A stretch of 64,000 nucleotides of DNA from CAMDPA01 sp964574325 (GTDB lineage Bacteria > Pseudomonadota > Alphaproteobacteria > Rhizobiales > Hyphomicrobiaceae). Position numbers and translations under genes: made by a program. Shown here piece by piece: positions 44,951 through 53,916 of this stretch. Numbering within the stretch: position 1 is the first letter of the stretch; every line of letters starts with the position of its first letter. The notes under the pieces were generated by a model. That model searched no databases, was not told where the DNA came from, and saw only the letters and a program-made list of their open reading frames with translations. The stretch spans positions 1-64,000 of the forward strand of contig CAZNMY010000002.1 in NCBI GenBank assembly GCA_964574325.1, in the 5' to 3' direction.

Positions 44951-45786
44951 AGTTCATCTACGTTGACGAGAGCGGCGCTCGCGACCAAGGCGATGCTTTT
45001 GTCATGTGCGGATTAATGATTGATGCCTACAGGTTACGGAAGAAGACTGAAGACTTCGACCAGATGCTTGCATCTATGTTTGCGAAACATCCGGGCATCC
45101 ACAACGATCTTAAGACGAGCCGATTCATCAATGGTGTTGGCGGATGGAGGCAGGTGCCTGCTGACGAGCGCAAGCAGTTCCTCACCGATCTCTGTAATCT
45201 TGCCGTCGACAATGGCGGCAAGATCTTCGGCATTGGTTTGTCATTCTTGGCCTTCGATTCAGCCATCGCCGAAGGTTTTCGCCACCCCTTCGCAAACAGC
45301 TATTGGCTGGCAGGTGCGACCTTCACGGCTTGCCTCGTGCAGAAGAAGATGCAGAACGTCAAGAACAGCAAGGGGCTAACCGTCGTCATCATGGACGACA
45401 ACAAGGCCGAGATGCCGGGGCTTTCCGAGGCGATCCATAACGCCGATCCATGGTTCGACGGCCTCTATCAGATCCAGACAAAGAGGCGTGGAAGAACAGT
45501 CTGGACCTTCCGAACAAACGACGACCGGTTCGACCATATCGTTGACACGGCCTTCGCAGTGAAGTCCGACCACTCGTCACTTGTCCAGGTCGCTGACGCG
45601 ATTTGCTACGTTTATCGGCGACACATTGAGCTGTTGACCGCTGCCGAGGCCTGGGTCGGCGAGAAAACTTACTACGCCGGTCTGGTTCACAGGCTTGAGC
45701 GAAGCCGCGAGAAGATCGGCCGCACACCCGACACTCCGTCGGTCAAGTTCTTCGAGCGAGCCAAGCATCCGGAGTGGGCGATATGA
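44947..45786 (+). CDS. DUF3800 protein
   Basis: A 279-residue protein starting MKFIYVDESGARDQGDAF, the typical opening of DUF3800, whose fold is thought to be RNase H-like with the DES acidic residue in the active site. Later acidic positions (VIMDDNKAE, then a region with VDTAFAVKSDHSSLVQVADAI) could complete a metal site. The family occurs often in phage defence and mobile element neighbourhoods, with no settled function. It overlaps the HAD gene and hsdR by four bases each. A nuclease activity is therefore possible. Confidence 0.88.
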   Translation: MKFIYVDESGARDQGDAFVMCGLMIDAYRLRKKTEDFDQMLASMFAKHPGIHNDLKTSRFINGVGGWRQVPADERKQFLTDLCNLAVDNGGKIFGIGLSFLAFDSAIAEGFRHPFANSYWLAGATFTACLVQKKMQNVKNSKGLTVVIMDDNKAEMPGLSEAIHNADPWFDGLYQIQTKRRGRTVWTFRTNDDRFDHIVDTAFAVKSDHSSLVQVADAICYVYRRHIELLTAAEAWVGEKTYYAGLVHRLERSREKIGRTPDTPSVKFFERAKHPEWAI

Positions 45787-48700
45787 GCTTCGACGCCGCC
45801 GAGAAGTATCAGTCGCAGATTCCGGCTATCCAATTGCTAGTGGGATTGGGCTTCAAGCCGCTCTCCCAGGCCGATGCAGATAAGCTGCGCGCACGACCGC
45901 GCAACGTCACGCTCGATTCAGTCCTGGTCGAGCAGCTGCTCAAGATCAATCGGTTCAGCCATCGGGGCAAAGAGTATCCGTTTGATTTGCAGGATGCTCA
46001 CGAGGCTCTGCGCCGCCTGAAGCCGACCCCTGACAAGATCAAAGGGATCAAAGGCACCAATCAGGACGTTTACGACCTCCTCGTCCTTGGCACCACGATC
46101 ACGAAGTCAATCGACGGGGACAGCAAGAGCTACTCATTCAGGTACATTGATTGGGAGACGCCGTCGAACAACGTCTTTCACGTGACCGCTGAGATGTCAG
46201 TTGAACGATCGGGCACGAGCCAGACCAAGCGCTGTGACCTCGTCTGTTTCGTCAATGGAATTCCCTTCGTCGTTATCGAGAATAAACGCCCGACGGAGAG
46301 TCTGAAGAAAGCCGGAAGCCAACTGATCGGGTATCAGAGCGAAGACAATATCCCGCACCTTTTTCATTTCGCGCAGATGCTGATGACCCTGAACCGTACC
46401 GAGGCGCGCTACGCCGCCGTCGGAACGCCGCAGAAGTTCTGGCAGACCTGGCGCGACGAGGACGATCAGGATGCCGCCATCGGGCTTCTCGCCAATCGCA
46501 CGCTGTCGGAGGCCGAAAAGAAAGCTGTCTTCTCAGGCGATTTCGCTCCCGCTCGTCCCTTCTTTGAGGCCTTGGCAGCCGAGGGCGATCGTGCGGTGAC
46601 GGTGCAGGATCGTTTGATCTACGCCCTCTGCCGTCCTGAACGCCTTCTCGATCTAACGCGGTTCTTCACCGTCTTTGACGGCGGCATGCGGAAGATCGCC
46701 CGCCACCAGCAATATTTCGGAATCAAGGCCGCCATGACGCGCCTAAAACAGCGCAATCTCGGCGACGTTAGGAAGGGTGGTGTCATCTGGCACACGCAAG
46801 GTTCTGGTAAATCGCTGACCATGGTCATGCTGGGGCGCTGCCTCGCGCTCGACAAGGACATCACCAATCCGCGCATCGTGATCGTCACGGATCGTGACGA
46901 TCTGGACAAGCAGATCAAGGGCACCTTCAAATCCTGCGAGCTGGAGCCCGTCCGCGCCCGCTCGGGTGCACATTTGGCCGAGTTGATCGAGGCGCGCGCG
47001 CCTCTCGTCACGACCATCATCAACAAGTTCTCGACGGCACTAGCCGGCAGCAATTTCAACGACGAAAGCTCGGACATCTTCATCCTCGTCGACGAAAGCC
47101 ATCGCACACAAACTGGCAAATATGGTGGCTACGGCGACTTCGCGAAGAAGATGCGTCGGATGTTGCCCAAGGCATGCTACCTCGGCTTCACCGGCACACC
47201 GCTCCTGAAGAGCGAGAAGAACACGCTCCATACCTTCGGCGGCCTCATCCACAAATACACCATCGACGAAGCCGTCGCCGACGAGGCCGTCGTGCCTCTC
47301 CTCTATGAGGGGCGGCTTGTCGAGCAAGAGGTCACCGGCAAGGTTATCGACAAATGGTTCGAAAAGATCACGGCCGGGCTCACCGCTGACCAAATCGCCG
47401 ACCTCAAACGCAAGTTCTCCCGCATGGATGCTCTCTCCAAGACGGGGCAGGCCATCCGCGCTAAGGCGTTCGATATCTCGGAGCATTACCGTCAGCACTG
47501 GCAGGGCACTGGATTCAAGGCACAGCTGGTTGCGCCCTCAAAGGCCGCTGCCGTCCGTTACAAGCAGGTGCTCGATGAGATCGGGCATGTGACGAGCGAG
47601 ATCATCATTTCGCCACCAGACGATAACGAGGGCAACGAAGAGGTCGACAAGGAATCCAAGGATCTGGTTCGCCAGTTCTGGGAACAGATGATGAAGCGGT
47701 TCAACAGTTCCGAGGACGAGTATAACCGTCAGATAACGGAAGCTTTTAAAGGCAGTGGCGATCCAGAAATACTGATTGTCGTCTCGAAGCTACTGACCGG
47801 CTTCGATGCCCCCCGCAACACAATCCTCTACGTGTGCAAGCCCCTCCGGGAGCACACCCTCTTGCAGGCCATCGCGCGTGTGAACCGCCTCTTCGAAGAA
47901 GACGATCAAGAGAAGGAGTTCGGGTTCATCATCGACTACGAAGGGCTCTTAGGTGAACTCGACAAGGCCCTCACCACCTACAGTGCATTCGAGGGCTACG
48001 AGGCCGAGGATGTTGCCGGCGCCCTGACGGATGTCCGCGAAGAAATGAAACGTCTCCCCCAACTGCACGAGCAGCTCTGGGATATCTTCAAGCAAGTCCG
48101 CAACAAGAAGGATATGGAGCAGTTCGAGCAGCTACTCGCGGACGAGGACAAGCGCCAGGAATTCTATGAGAGGCTGCGCGCATTCAATCGTTGCTTACAC
48201 ATCTCGCTCGCCTCGGACAAAGTGCATGAGGTGTTCTCAGACGCCAAGGTGGCCGAGTTCAAGCGCGACGGGAAGCAGTTCTTGGAGCTCAAGCGGTCGG
48301 TGCAGTTGCGCTATCAGGAGATCGTCGACATCAAAGAGTATGAGCCGAAGATTCAAAAGCTCCTCGACGATCACGTGATCGCTATGCCTGCCGAGGTCAT
48401 CATCAAGCCCGTCAATATCAACAACCGGGCTGATCTACAGGCCGTTATCGAGGAAAAGGGCATAACGGTCGCATCCAAGGCAGATCGCATCGCGAGCGCT
48501 ACAAAGCGCACCATCTCCGAAAAGATGGATGAAGACCCTGCCTTCTATAAGCAGTTTTCCGAAATGCTTGAAGAGACGATCCGAGCGTATCGGGAACATC
48601 GTCTCTCCGAGACCGCGTACCTCAGTAACGTGGTCGACATCACAAGCCGCGTGGCCGCCAAAGACCATGGCCGTCAGCTACCCGCCTCGATCAAGGGCAA

Positions 48701-48998
48701 TGACGACGCCGCAGCGTTTTTTGGCATCCTTGAGCCCATCCTCGCCCCTGATGATGGTGCCGATACACGGAAGGATGACGCTGCTGAGGTTTCACTTTCG
48801 ATCATCGACATCATTAAGAGCCAGTTGATCGTCGACGTGTGGTCGAACGATCAGGCCAAGAACAAGATGCGCAACGCCATCGACGACTACTTCTTCGACG
48901 TCGTTCGTGACCAGAAGGGCATCGACCTCAATGGCGACCAGCTTGACACGCTTCAGACCAAAATCATGAACCTCGCCCGTGCAAGGTTTCCAGCGTGA
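45783..48998 (+). CDS. hsdR: Type I R-M restriction subunit HsdR
   Basis: A 1,071-residue motor and nuclease subunit from the ATG at 45783 (MSFDAAEKYQSQIP). The N-terminal nuclease domain has RCDLVCFVNGIPFVVIENKR, giving the D-ExK-like set. The helicase part has Walker A HTQGSGKSLTM, motif II LVDESHRTQ, motif III GFTGTPL and motif VI LQAIARVNR. The C-terminus is helical and holds the HsdM-contact region. It translocates DNA and cuts unmodified DNA far from the recognition site. All motifs are intact, so the system looks functional. It overlaps both neighbours. Confidence 0.96.
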   Translation: MSFDAAEKYQSQIPAIQLLVGLGFKPLSQADADKLRARPRNVTLDSVLVEQLLKINRFSHRGKEYPFDLQDAHEALRRLKPTPDKIKGIKGTNQDVYDLLVLGTTITKSIDGDSKSYSFRYIDWETPSNNVFHVTAEMSVERSGTSQTKRCDLVCFVNGIPFVVIENKRPTESLKKAGSQLIGYQSEDNIPHLFHFAQMLMTLNRTEARYAAVGTPQKFWQTWRDEDDQDAAIGLLANRTLSEAEKKAVFSGDFAPARPFFEALAAEGDRAVTVQDRLIYALCRPERLLDLTRFFTVFDGGMRKIARHQQYFGIKAAMTRLKQRNLGDVRKGGVIWHTQGSGKSLTMVMLGRCLALDKDITNPRIVIVTDRDDLDKQIKGTFKSCELEPVRARSGAHLAELIEARAPLVTTIINKFSTALAGSNFNDESSDIFILVDESHRTQTGKYGGYGDFAKKMRRMLPKACYLGFTGTPLLKSEKNTLHTFGGLIHKYTIDEAVADEAVVPLLYEGRLVEQEVTGKVIDKWFEKITAGLTADQIADLKRKFSRMDALSKTGQAIRAKAFDISEHYRQHWQGTGFKAQLVAPSKAAAVRYKQVLDEIGHVTSEIIISPPDDNEGNEEVDKESKDLVRQFWEQMMKRFNSSEDEYNRQITEAFKGSGDPEILIVVSKLLTGFDAPRNTILYVCKPLREHTLLQAIARVNRLFEEDDQEKEFGFIIDYEGLLGELDKALTTYSAFEGYEAEDVAGALTDVREEMKRLPQLHEQLWDIFKQVRNKKDMEQFEQLLADEDKRQEFYERLRAFNRCLHISLASDKVHEVFSDAKVAEFKRDGKQFLELKRSVQLRYQEIVDIKEYEPKIQKLLDDHVIAMPAEVIIKPVNINNRADLQAVIEEKGITVASKADRIASATKRTISEKMDEDPAFYKQFSEMLEETIRAYREHRLSETAYLSNVVDITSRVAAKDHGRQLPASIKGNDDAAAFFGILEPILAPDDGADTRKDDAAEVSLSIIDIIKSQLIVDVWSNDQAKNKMRNAIDDYFFDVVRDQKGIDLNGDQLDTLQTKIMNLARARFPA

Positions 48999-49711
48999 CC
49001 ACGGCGGCCCATACTCTGGTCTACGGTTCGAGAACAATTGCTTATCGGGTGGTTCGTCGTGATCGACGAACCCTCCAAATATCGGTGCTGCCGGATATGT
49101 CCGTCGAGGTGGTTGCGCCACGTGCCGCCAATGACGTCGCTATTCAGCAGCGCGTTACGCGCCGCGCACGCTGGATTCTGCGACAGATCGAGTTCTTTCG
49201 TCAGTTCCATCCCAAGACACCGAAGCGCCGTTATGAAGCCGGAGAAACGCACCTCTACCTTGGCCGTCGTTACCGCCTCAAGATCGTCCGATCAAATCTG
49301 ACGTCCGTGAAAGTCCTCCCCGGTTGGATTGTTGTGAATGTTCCCGACCCGACCGACCGCGAAGGAGTCCGTGCGTTGTTCGACCAATGGCAGAAGACGC
49401 AAGCTCGTACATGGTTCGAGCGAAGGCTCGCTTTATGCCTTGCCCGATTTAAAGAACCCGAGAAGATCGCCCCTAAGTCGCTGATTGTCCGGCTGATGAA
49501 ACAGCGTTGGGGCTCGATGAGCCCTGCCGGGCGGCTCCTTCTCAACCGTTCGCTCATAGGAGCGGCAGTTTTTGAGATCGATTATGTCATTACCCACGAA
49601 CTCTGCCACCGGGTTCATCATCACCATGGCCCAAAGTTCTTCGAGCTTCTCGACCGCGTGATGCCGGATTGGCCAGACAGAAAATCGGCTCTCGAACGTC
49701 GTCTAGCTTGA
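48995..49711 (+). CDS. YgjP/DUF45-like M48 metallopeptidase
   Basis: A 238-residue protein with a GTG start overlapping the hsdR stop (GTGA). It resembles the YgjP/SprT-like zinc peptidase family: RRDRRTLQISVLPDMSVEVV near the start, KQRWGSMSPAGRLLLNRSLI in the middle, and the zinc motif HELCHRVHHHHGPKFFEL. The HExxH and later residues are intact. Genes of this family are regularly found at the end of type I R-M operons, where their role is not established; protein quality control of HsdR is one proposal. It is the last gene of this operon. Confidence 0.92.
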   Translation: MTTAAHTLVYGSRTIAYRVVRRDRRTLQISVLPDMSVEVVAPRAANDVAIQQRVTRRARWILRQIEFFRQFHPKTPKRRYEAGETHLYLGRRYRLKIVRSNLTSVKVLPGWIVVNVPDPTDREGVRALFDQWQKTQARTWFERRLALCLARFKEPEKIAPKSLIVRLMKQRWGSMSPAGRLLLNRSLIGAAVFEIDYVITHELCHRVHHHHGPKFFELLDRVMPDWPDRKSALERRLA

Positions 49712-49781
49712 GGTGAACCCCATACCGCCTCTCTGCTCAGACTCCGGCGGCATGATCTCCTCCGTAAGCCGATCCCGCCGT

Positions 49782-49973
49782 GCGGTCTCTCATCATGCCG
49801 ACCTTGCGCCGGTGCGCGCTCGCTTCAAGGGCTTCGCCCTCGGCTTTCGGCTTCGCCGGCCGCCTCCCCCGTACCGGGTACGGGGTCGGTTCCGCTCCCG
49901 CCTAGCCCCGTCGCCTTCCGTTCGGCAACGAGACCGCCATCCCGGCGGGCTCGGTCAACGAACGGAGCACTTC
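49782..49973 (+). promoter_or_regulatory. Structured leader of the ParB-like gene (class A)
   Basis: About 190 bases before the ATG at 49974. GCGGTCTC (49782-49789) pairs with GAGACCGC (49930-49937), enclosing several TTCG-loop hairpins (GGGCTTCGCCC, CGGCTTCGCCGG) and a hairpin CCCGTACCGGGTACGGG. It ends with AACGGAG as ribosome binding site. The same leader, with a covarying hairpin, occurs before ardC at 51909-52096. It looks like a cis-regulatory RNA. Confidence 0.65.
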
Positions 49974-51818
49974 ATGACCGATACCATAACCCTTCCCTTG
50001 AACCGCCTTGGCCTGTGGGCCGGCAACGTCCGCAAGACGGGCATCAACGACGGCATTGCCGAGCTGGCTGCATCCATCGCATCCCATGGCCTGCTGCAAT
50101 CGCTCGTTATCCGCAAAGGCAAACGCGGCAAGTACGAGATCGTCGCCGGACAGCGCCGCTACTTGGCCCTCCAGTCTCTCGCCAATGACGGTACCATCGC
50201 CAAGGACTTCCCCGTCCCCTGCCTGATGGCCGCCGATGACATCGACGCAGCTGAACTCAGCCTCGCTGAGAATATCATCCGAGCCCCCATGCATCCAGCT
50301 GACCAGTTCGAAGCCTATCGTACCCTCATCGATGACGGTGCCAGTGTCGCCGACGTGGCCGCACGCTTCGGCGTCTCCGAGATCACTGTCGCCAAGCGCC
50401 TGAAGCTTGGTCGCCTCTCGCCAGTGGTGCTTGACGCCTATCGGAACGGCGAGATCGACCTCGACCAGGCTCAGGCCTTCGCCATCAGCGACGATCATGC
50501 CGCGCAGGAGCGCGTGTTTGGTTCGCTCTCATCGTGGAACCGGCAGGCCCATACCATCCGCCGCGCTCTGACCGAGGACGAAATCGCGACCTCCGACAAG
50601 CGCGTCGGGTTCGTTGGCCTCGATGCTTACGTCCAGGCTGGCGGACATGTCCGTCAGGATCTGTTCTGCGAAGAAGGCTCCGGCTACGTAACCGACACGG
50701 CTCTCCTCGATCGGCTCGTTATCGCCAAGCTCGACACGCTCGCAGCCGAGCTGCGCGCCGAAGGCTGGCATTGGGTCGAAGCCGCCGTCGAGACCGACTA
50801 CCAGACGCTCTCCACGTTCTCGCGCCGTCATCCCGAGCAAGTAGATCTCTCCGAGGCCGATAAAGCCGAACTCGATCGTCTCTCCGAGGAATATGACAAC
50901 CTCGTAGATTGCGATGATGCCGATGAGAATCGTCTGGCCGCCCTCGAAGCGCAGATCGACGCCCTGAATGACCGCGCGCAATCCTGGTCGCCCGAAACAC
51001 TGGCTATCGCTGGTGCTCTGGTATCGATCAACCACGATGGTACACCCCGTATCGAGCGGGGCCTCGTCCGCAAGGAGGACGCCCGTGCTGCCAAGGTCGA
51101 CGCAACCGGCACTTCGACCGAGTCCGATCAGCCTGAGGCACCTGCCGCTCACTCGGTAGCCCTCGTCGAGGATCTGACCGCACAGCGAACTGCAGCGATC
51201 GCAGCTGAGTTGGCGACCAATCCCGATATCGCGCTGGCCGCGACCGTTCACGCCTTGGCCTTGGGTGCGATCTACCCCGGATACCAGTCGTCAACCTGCC
51301 TCGATCTGACCGCGAAGCCGTCACGCGCCAGACTGGTCGTAACCAAGCCCGATGATTGCCGTGGCCTGATTGCGCTGGATGCAGCCCGTACGCGCCTTGG
51401 TGACCATCTGCCCGGTGATGCTTACGACCTCTGGGATTGGTGCCTCGCGCGTTCTCGCGATGAACTGCTCGATGTACTAGCCTATGTCGCGGCCACGTCC
51501 GTCAATGCGATTCAATCGAAATCCGATCGACGGGATTCGCCGCGTCTGGTCCATGCCGACGCACTGGCACAAGCGCTGAAGCTCGACATGACTGCGTACT
51601 TTACGCCGACCGCCGAGAGCTACTTCGCTCGTGTCAGCAAGACGCAGATACTGGCCGCCATTGACGAGGCCAAGGGCAGCCATGCCCCTGCGCTCGACAA
51701 GCTCAAGAAGGCCGAGCTTGCAATCCGTGCCGAGCAATTGATCGACGGCAGCAACTGGCTCCCAGAGCCGCTGCGCGGCAGCAGCATCGATACCGCTCCT
51801 TCTGACGAGGCAGAGTAA
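49974..51818 (+). CDS. parB: ParB/RepB/Spo0J-type partition or regulator protein
   Basis: A 614-residue protein; the ATG at 49974 is chosen because the frame upstream translates the structured leader and there is an AACGGAG site. Residues 1-110 form a ParB N-terminal (Noc-like) domain with QSLVIRKGKRGKYEIVAGQR and LSLAENIIRAPMHPADQFEA. A helix-turn-helix follows (ASVADVAARFGVSEITVAKRL). The long C-terminal part, acidic and Ala-rich, is typical of the large ParB-like proteins on alphaproteobacterial plasmids. It is far from parA and may act as a regulator or nuclease-type partition protein rather than as the partner of the parA at 24102. Confidence 0.88.
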   Translation: MTDTITLPLNRLGLWAGNVRKTGINDGIAELAASIASHGLLQSLVIRKGKRGKYEIVAGQRRYLALQSLANDGTIAKDFPVPCLMAADDIDAAELSLAENIIRAPMHPADQFEAYRTLIDDGASVADVAARFGVSEITVAKRLKLGRLSPVVLDAYRNGEIDLDQAQAFAISDDHAAQERVFGSLSSWNRQAHTIRRALTEDEIATSDKRVGFVGLDAYVQAGGHVRQDLFCEEGSGYVTDTALLDRLVIAKLDTLAAELRAEGWHWVEAAVETDYQTLSTFSRRHPEQVDLSEADKAELDRLSEEYDNLVDCDDADENRLAALEAQIDALNDRAQSWSPETLAIAGALVSINHDGTPRIERGLVRKEDARAAKVDATGTSTESDQPEAPAAHSVALVEDLTAQRTAAIAAELATNPDIALAATVHALALGAIYPGYQSSTCLDLTAKPSRARLVVTKPDDCRGLIALDAARTRLGDHLPGDAYDLWDWCLARSRDELLDVLAYVAATSVNAIQSKSDRRDSPRLVHADALAQALKLDMTAYFTPTAESYFARVSKTQILAAIDEAKGSHAPALDKLKKAELAIRAEQLIDGSNWLPEPLRGSSIDTAPSDEAE

Positions 51819-51826
51819 GCCTCGCC

Positions 51827-51864
51827 GCCCGGCTGCGCGATCCGCGCGCAGTCGGGCTCTTCTT
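51827..51864 (+). terminator. Rho-independent terminator after the ParB-like gene
   Basis: A stem of GCCCGGCTGCGCG paired with GCGCGCAGTCGGGC around a short loop, followed by TCTTCTT. It begins 8 bases after the stop. The stem is strong and the position is right. Confidence 0.8.
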
Positions 51865-51908
51865 ACGGTGTGCCGCGAATGCCGCTCTCCCGTCGGAAGT
51901 CCCGCCTT

Positions 51909-52096
51909 GCGGTCTCTCATCATGCCGACCATGCGCCGGTGCGCGCTCGCTTCAAGGGCTTCGCCCTCGGCTTTCGGCTTCGCCGGCCGCCTCGCCCTGT
52001 TGGGCTCGGTTCCGCTCCCGCTTCTCCCCCGTCGCCTTCGTCCGGCATCGAGACCGCCAATGGGGCGGGCCTCGTCCAACGACGAAGGAGACCGTC
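51909..52096 (+). promoter_or_regulatory. Structured leader of ardC (class A)
   Basis: A second copy of the leader before the ParB-like gene, about 190 bases long. GCGGTCTC (51909-51916) pairs with GAGACCGC (52050-52057). Most of the interior is nearly identical, but the hairpin is replaced by GCCCTGTTGGGC, so base pairing is kept with a different sequence. It ends with GAAGGAG before the ATG. Its conservation before two unrelated genes argues for a shared regulatory RNA. Confidence 0.65.
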
Positions 52097-53004
52097 ATGT
52101 CCACAGCCACGATCGCACGCACCGAACGCCGCGACATTCACGCCGAAATCACCGCAAAGCTGATCGCCGCCATCGAAGCCGACCCTGGCCGTCCCACGAT
52201 GCCATGGCGTCGCCATTCGAAGCCGCTGTTCATGCCCGAGAACGCCCTTACCAAGAAGCCTTACAACGGCATCAACATCGTGAGCCTCTGGGTCTCCGCC
52301 GAGGTTGCGGGCTACGATGCACCGGTCTGGGCCACCTATCGCCAATGGTCTGAAATCGGCGCCCAGGTGCGCAAAGGCGAGAAGTCGTCGCTGGTGGTCT
52401 TCTACAGGAATACGAGACCGAGCCCGATGCTGATCGCGCCGACGACGACGGCAAGCGCCGTGTCGCTCGCGCCTCTTACGTGTTCAACGCCGCGCAGGTC
52501 GACGGATATACGCTTCCTAATGCGCCGCAGCCCCTCGGGGCCATCGACCGCATTGAGGCCGCCGACCGCTTCTTTGCCGCGACCGGCGCACTCGTCCAAC
52601 ACGGTGGCGATCGCGCTTTCTATCGTCCTTCGACCGATACCATCCACATGCCGGATGAGATCCAGTTCTGCGGTACTGACACGATGAACCGCTCCGAGAG
52701 CTATTTCGCCGTCCTCGGGCACGAGACAATCCATTGGTCGGGCTCCGAGAAGCGCCTCGCCCGTGAATTCGGGAAGCGCTTTGGCGATGCTGCCTATGCC
52801 GCCGAAGAACTGGTCGCCGAGATCGGCAGCGCGTTCCTCTGCGCTGAACTCGGTATCACCGAGGGCGAGCCGCGTGCCGACCATGCGCAGTACCTCTCGC
52901 AATGGCTGACCCTGCTGAAGTCCGACAGCCGCGCCGTCTTCACAGCAGCCGCCCGTGCCTCCGAGGCCGTCGCCTACCTCCGGAAGCTTCAGGCCCCCGA
53001 CTGA
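52097..53004 (+). pseudogene. ardC: ArdC-like anti-restriction protein, frameshifted
   Basis: The first 103 residues (MSTATIARTERRDIHAEITA to RKGEKSSLVVFY) and the last ~200 residues (from VFNAAQVDGYTLPNAP) belong to one ArdC-type protein of about 305 residues but lie in different frames. The shift is near 52403-52406 and fits the loss of one base, or of four, after the FY codons; the new frame reads QEYETEPDADRA. The second half keeps the zincin motif GHETIHWSG and a full C-terminus. ArdC proteins bind single-stranded DNA and protect incoming DNA from restriction. Unless frameshifting or a sequencing error is involved, the gene is broken. It carries its own leader RNA. Confidence 0.85.
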
Positions 53005-53271
53005 TGGGAGGTCTGAATACGACTCCAAGGAAGAGGCATTCGCTCGGCTATCAGCCGTGATCGACGCACGCTCCGACGTAGCTGACACTCAACTCGTGGA
53101 GAGCATGAACCTTCCAATACGCCCATCCAGTGCGGAGTAGCCGAGTTAAGCATCGGGCATGCGATTCAAGCGATTATACGAGCCACTGGAAAGGCGCTTG
53201 AGATTTCATCGTGCCTGAGGAAGCATTGAAACGTACGATATAATCAAGTTGTTAGCCCGCCTGCTAGAAAT
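53005..53271. other. Left part of an inserted segment with a gene remnant
   Basis: Directly after the ardC stop the sequence changes to a remnant that reads EYDSKEEAFARLSAVIDARS and ends at about 53140. It looks like the C-terminus of a lost gene. The rest turns AT-rich towards the promoter of the next gene. No complete gene was found here. Confidence 0.5.
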
Positions 53272-53300
53272 TTGACATAATCTGTAGATTGTGGGATTAT
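53272..53300 (+). promoter_or_regulatory. Promoter of the inserted gene at 53341
   Basis: A consensus -35 TTGACA (53272-53277) and GATTAT (53295-53300) are 17 bases apart in an AT-rich island, 41 bases before the start codon. It is the most consensus-like promoter in the window. Confidence 0.65.
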
Positions 53301-53340
53301 TATGTATATTTAATACTATTTCAAACTTTTGGAGATGCAA

Positions 53341-53772
53341 ATGAAGTCACGAGACGATTTTGGCTATTCATCCCGATACTCAATTAAGTCATTTAGCGGA
53401 TTTACCACCGCAGCTTTTGTTCATAGACGTCGTCACGACGGGTCTTTCGATGAGAGTTGTGGGCTATCACCCGAGACTCAATATGTAGCACTTTCAGTCA
53501 CCAACAGGATGATTCCCGGTGACGAGTATCATCTCGTCTCTGATCTCTCGAAGCTTCCACCTGAAGCACTTATCGAAGACATGTCGGCTAGCTGGGGACA
53601 TAGTCGCATACTGACAGAACAGGACAAGAAGAGCCCCGAGTACCAGAAAGCATTGAAATCAGCCGAAACGACTTTGGCCGCGATCAAGGCTGCCGCCGCT
53701 GATGGCCCCAACGCTCGCCTAAAGGGCTATACGCCGATCCAAGTCAACAGGATGCTGCGGGGCCGATTGTAG
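53341..53772 (+). CDS. Hypothetical protein on an AT-rich insertion
   Basis: A 143-residue protein from the ATG at 53341, six bases after a GGAG site; two ATG/TTG codons just upstream overlap that site. It reads MKSRDDFGYSSRYSIKSFSG, has no cysteine-rich or catalytic motif I know, and ends in a basic tail (YTPIQVNRMLRGRL). It has its own consensus promoter and lies between ardC and a second copy of the ardC 3' end. The AT content is far higher than around it. It looks like a recently gained moron-type gene of unknown function. Confidence 0.72.
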   Translation: MKSRDDFGYSSRYSIKSFSGFTTAAFVHRRRHDGSFDESCGLSPETQYVALSVTNRMIPGDEYHLVSDLSKLPPEALIEDMSASWGHSRILTEQDKKSPEYQKALKSAETTLAAIKAAAADGPNARLKGYTPIQVNRMLRGRL

Positions 53773-53904
53773 CGCGCCGACCATGCGCAATACCTCTCGC
53801 AATGGCTGACGCTGCTGAAGTCCGACAGCCGAGCCGTCTTCACGGCAGCCGCGCGTGCCTCCGAGGCCGTCGCCTACCTCCGGAAGCTTCAGGCCCCTGA
53901 CTGA
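53771..53904 (+). repeat. Second copy of the ardC 3' end
   Basis: These 134 bases repeat 52871-53004, the last 44 codons and stop of ardC, with only a handful of changes (for example GCGCAATACC against GCGCAGTACC). The copy starts right at the stop of the inserted gene and has no start of its own. It marks the right border of an insertion that replaced or duplicated the ardC end. Confidence 0.92.
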
Positions 53905-53916
53905 GGGGCCACTCGC

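Noticed and set aside
49713..49973. N-terminal extension of the ParB-like frame
   Set aside because: These codons lie in the structured leader, which is repeated before ardC where the frame is not open in the same way. The ATG at 49974 has a proper ribosome binding site.
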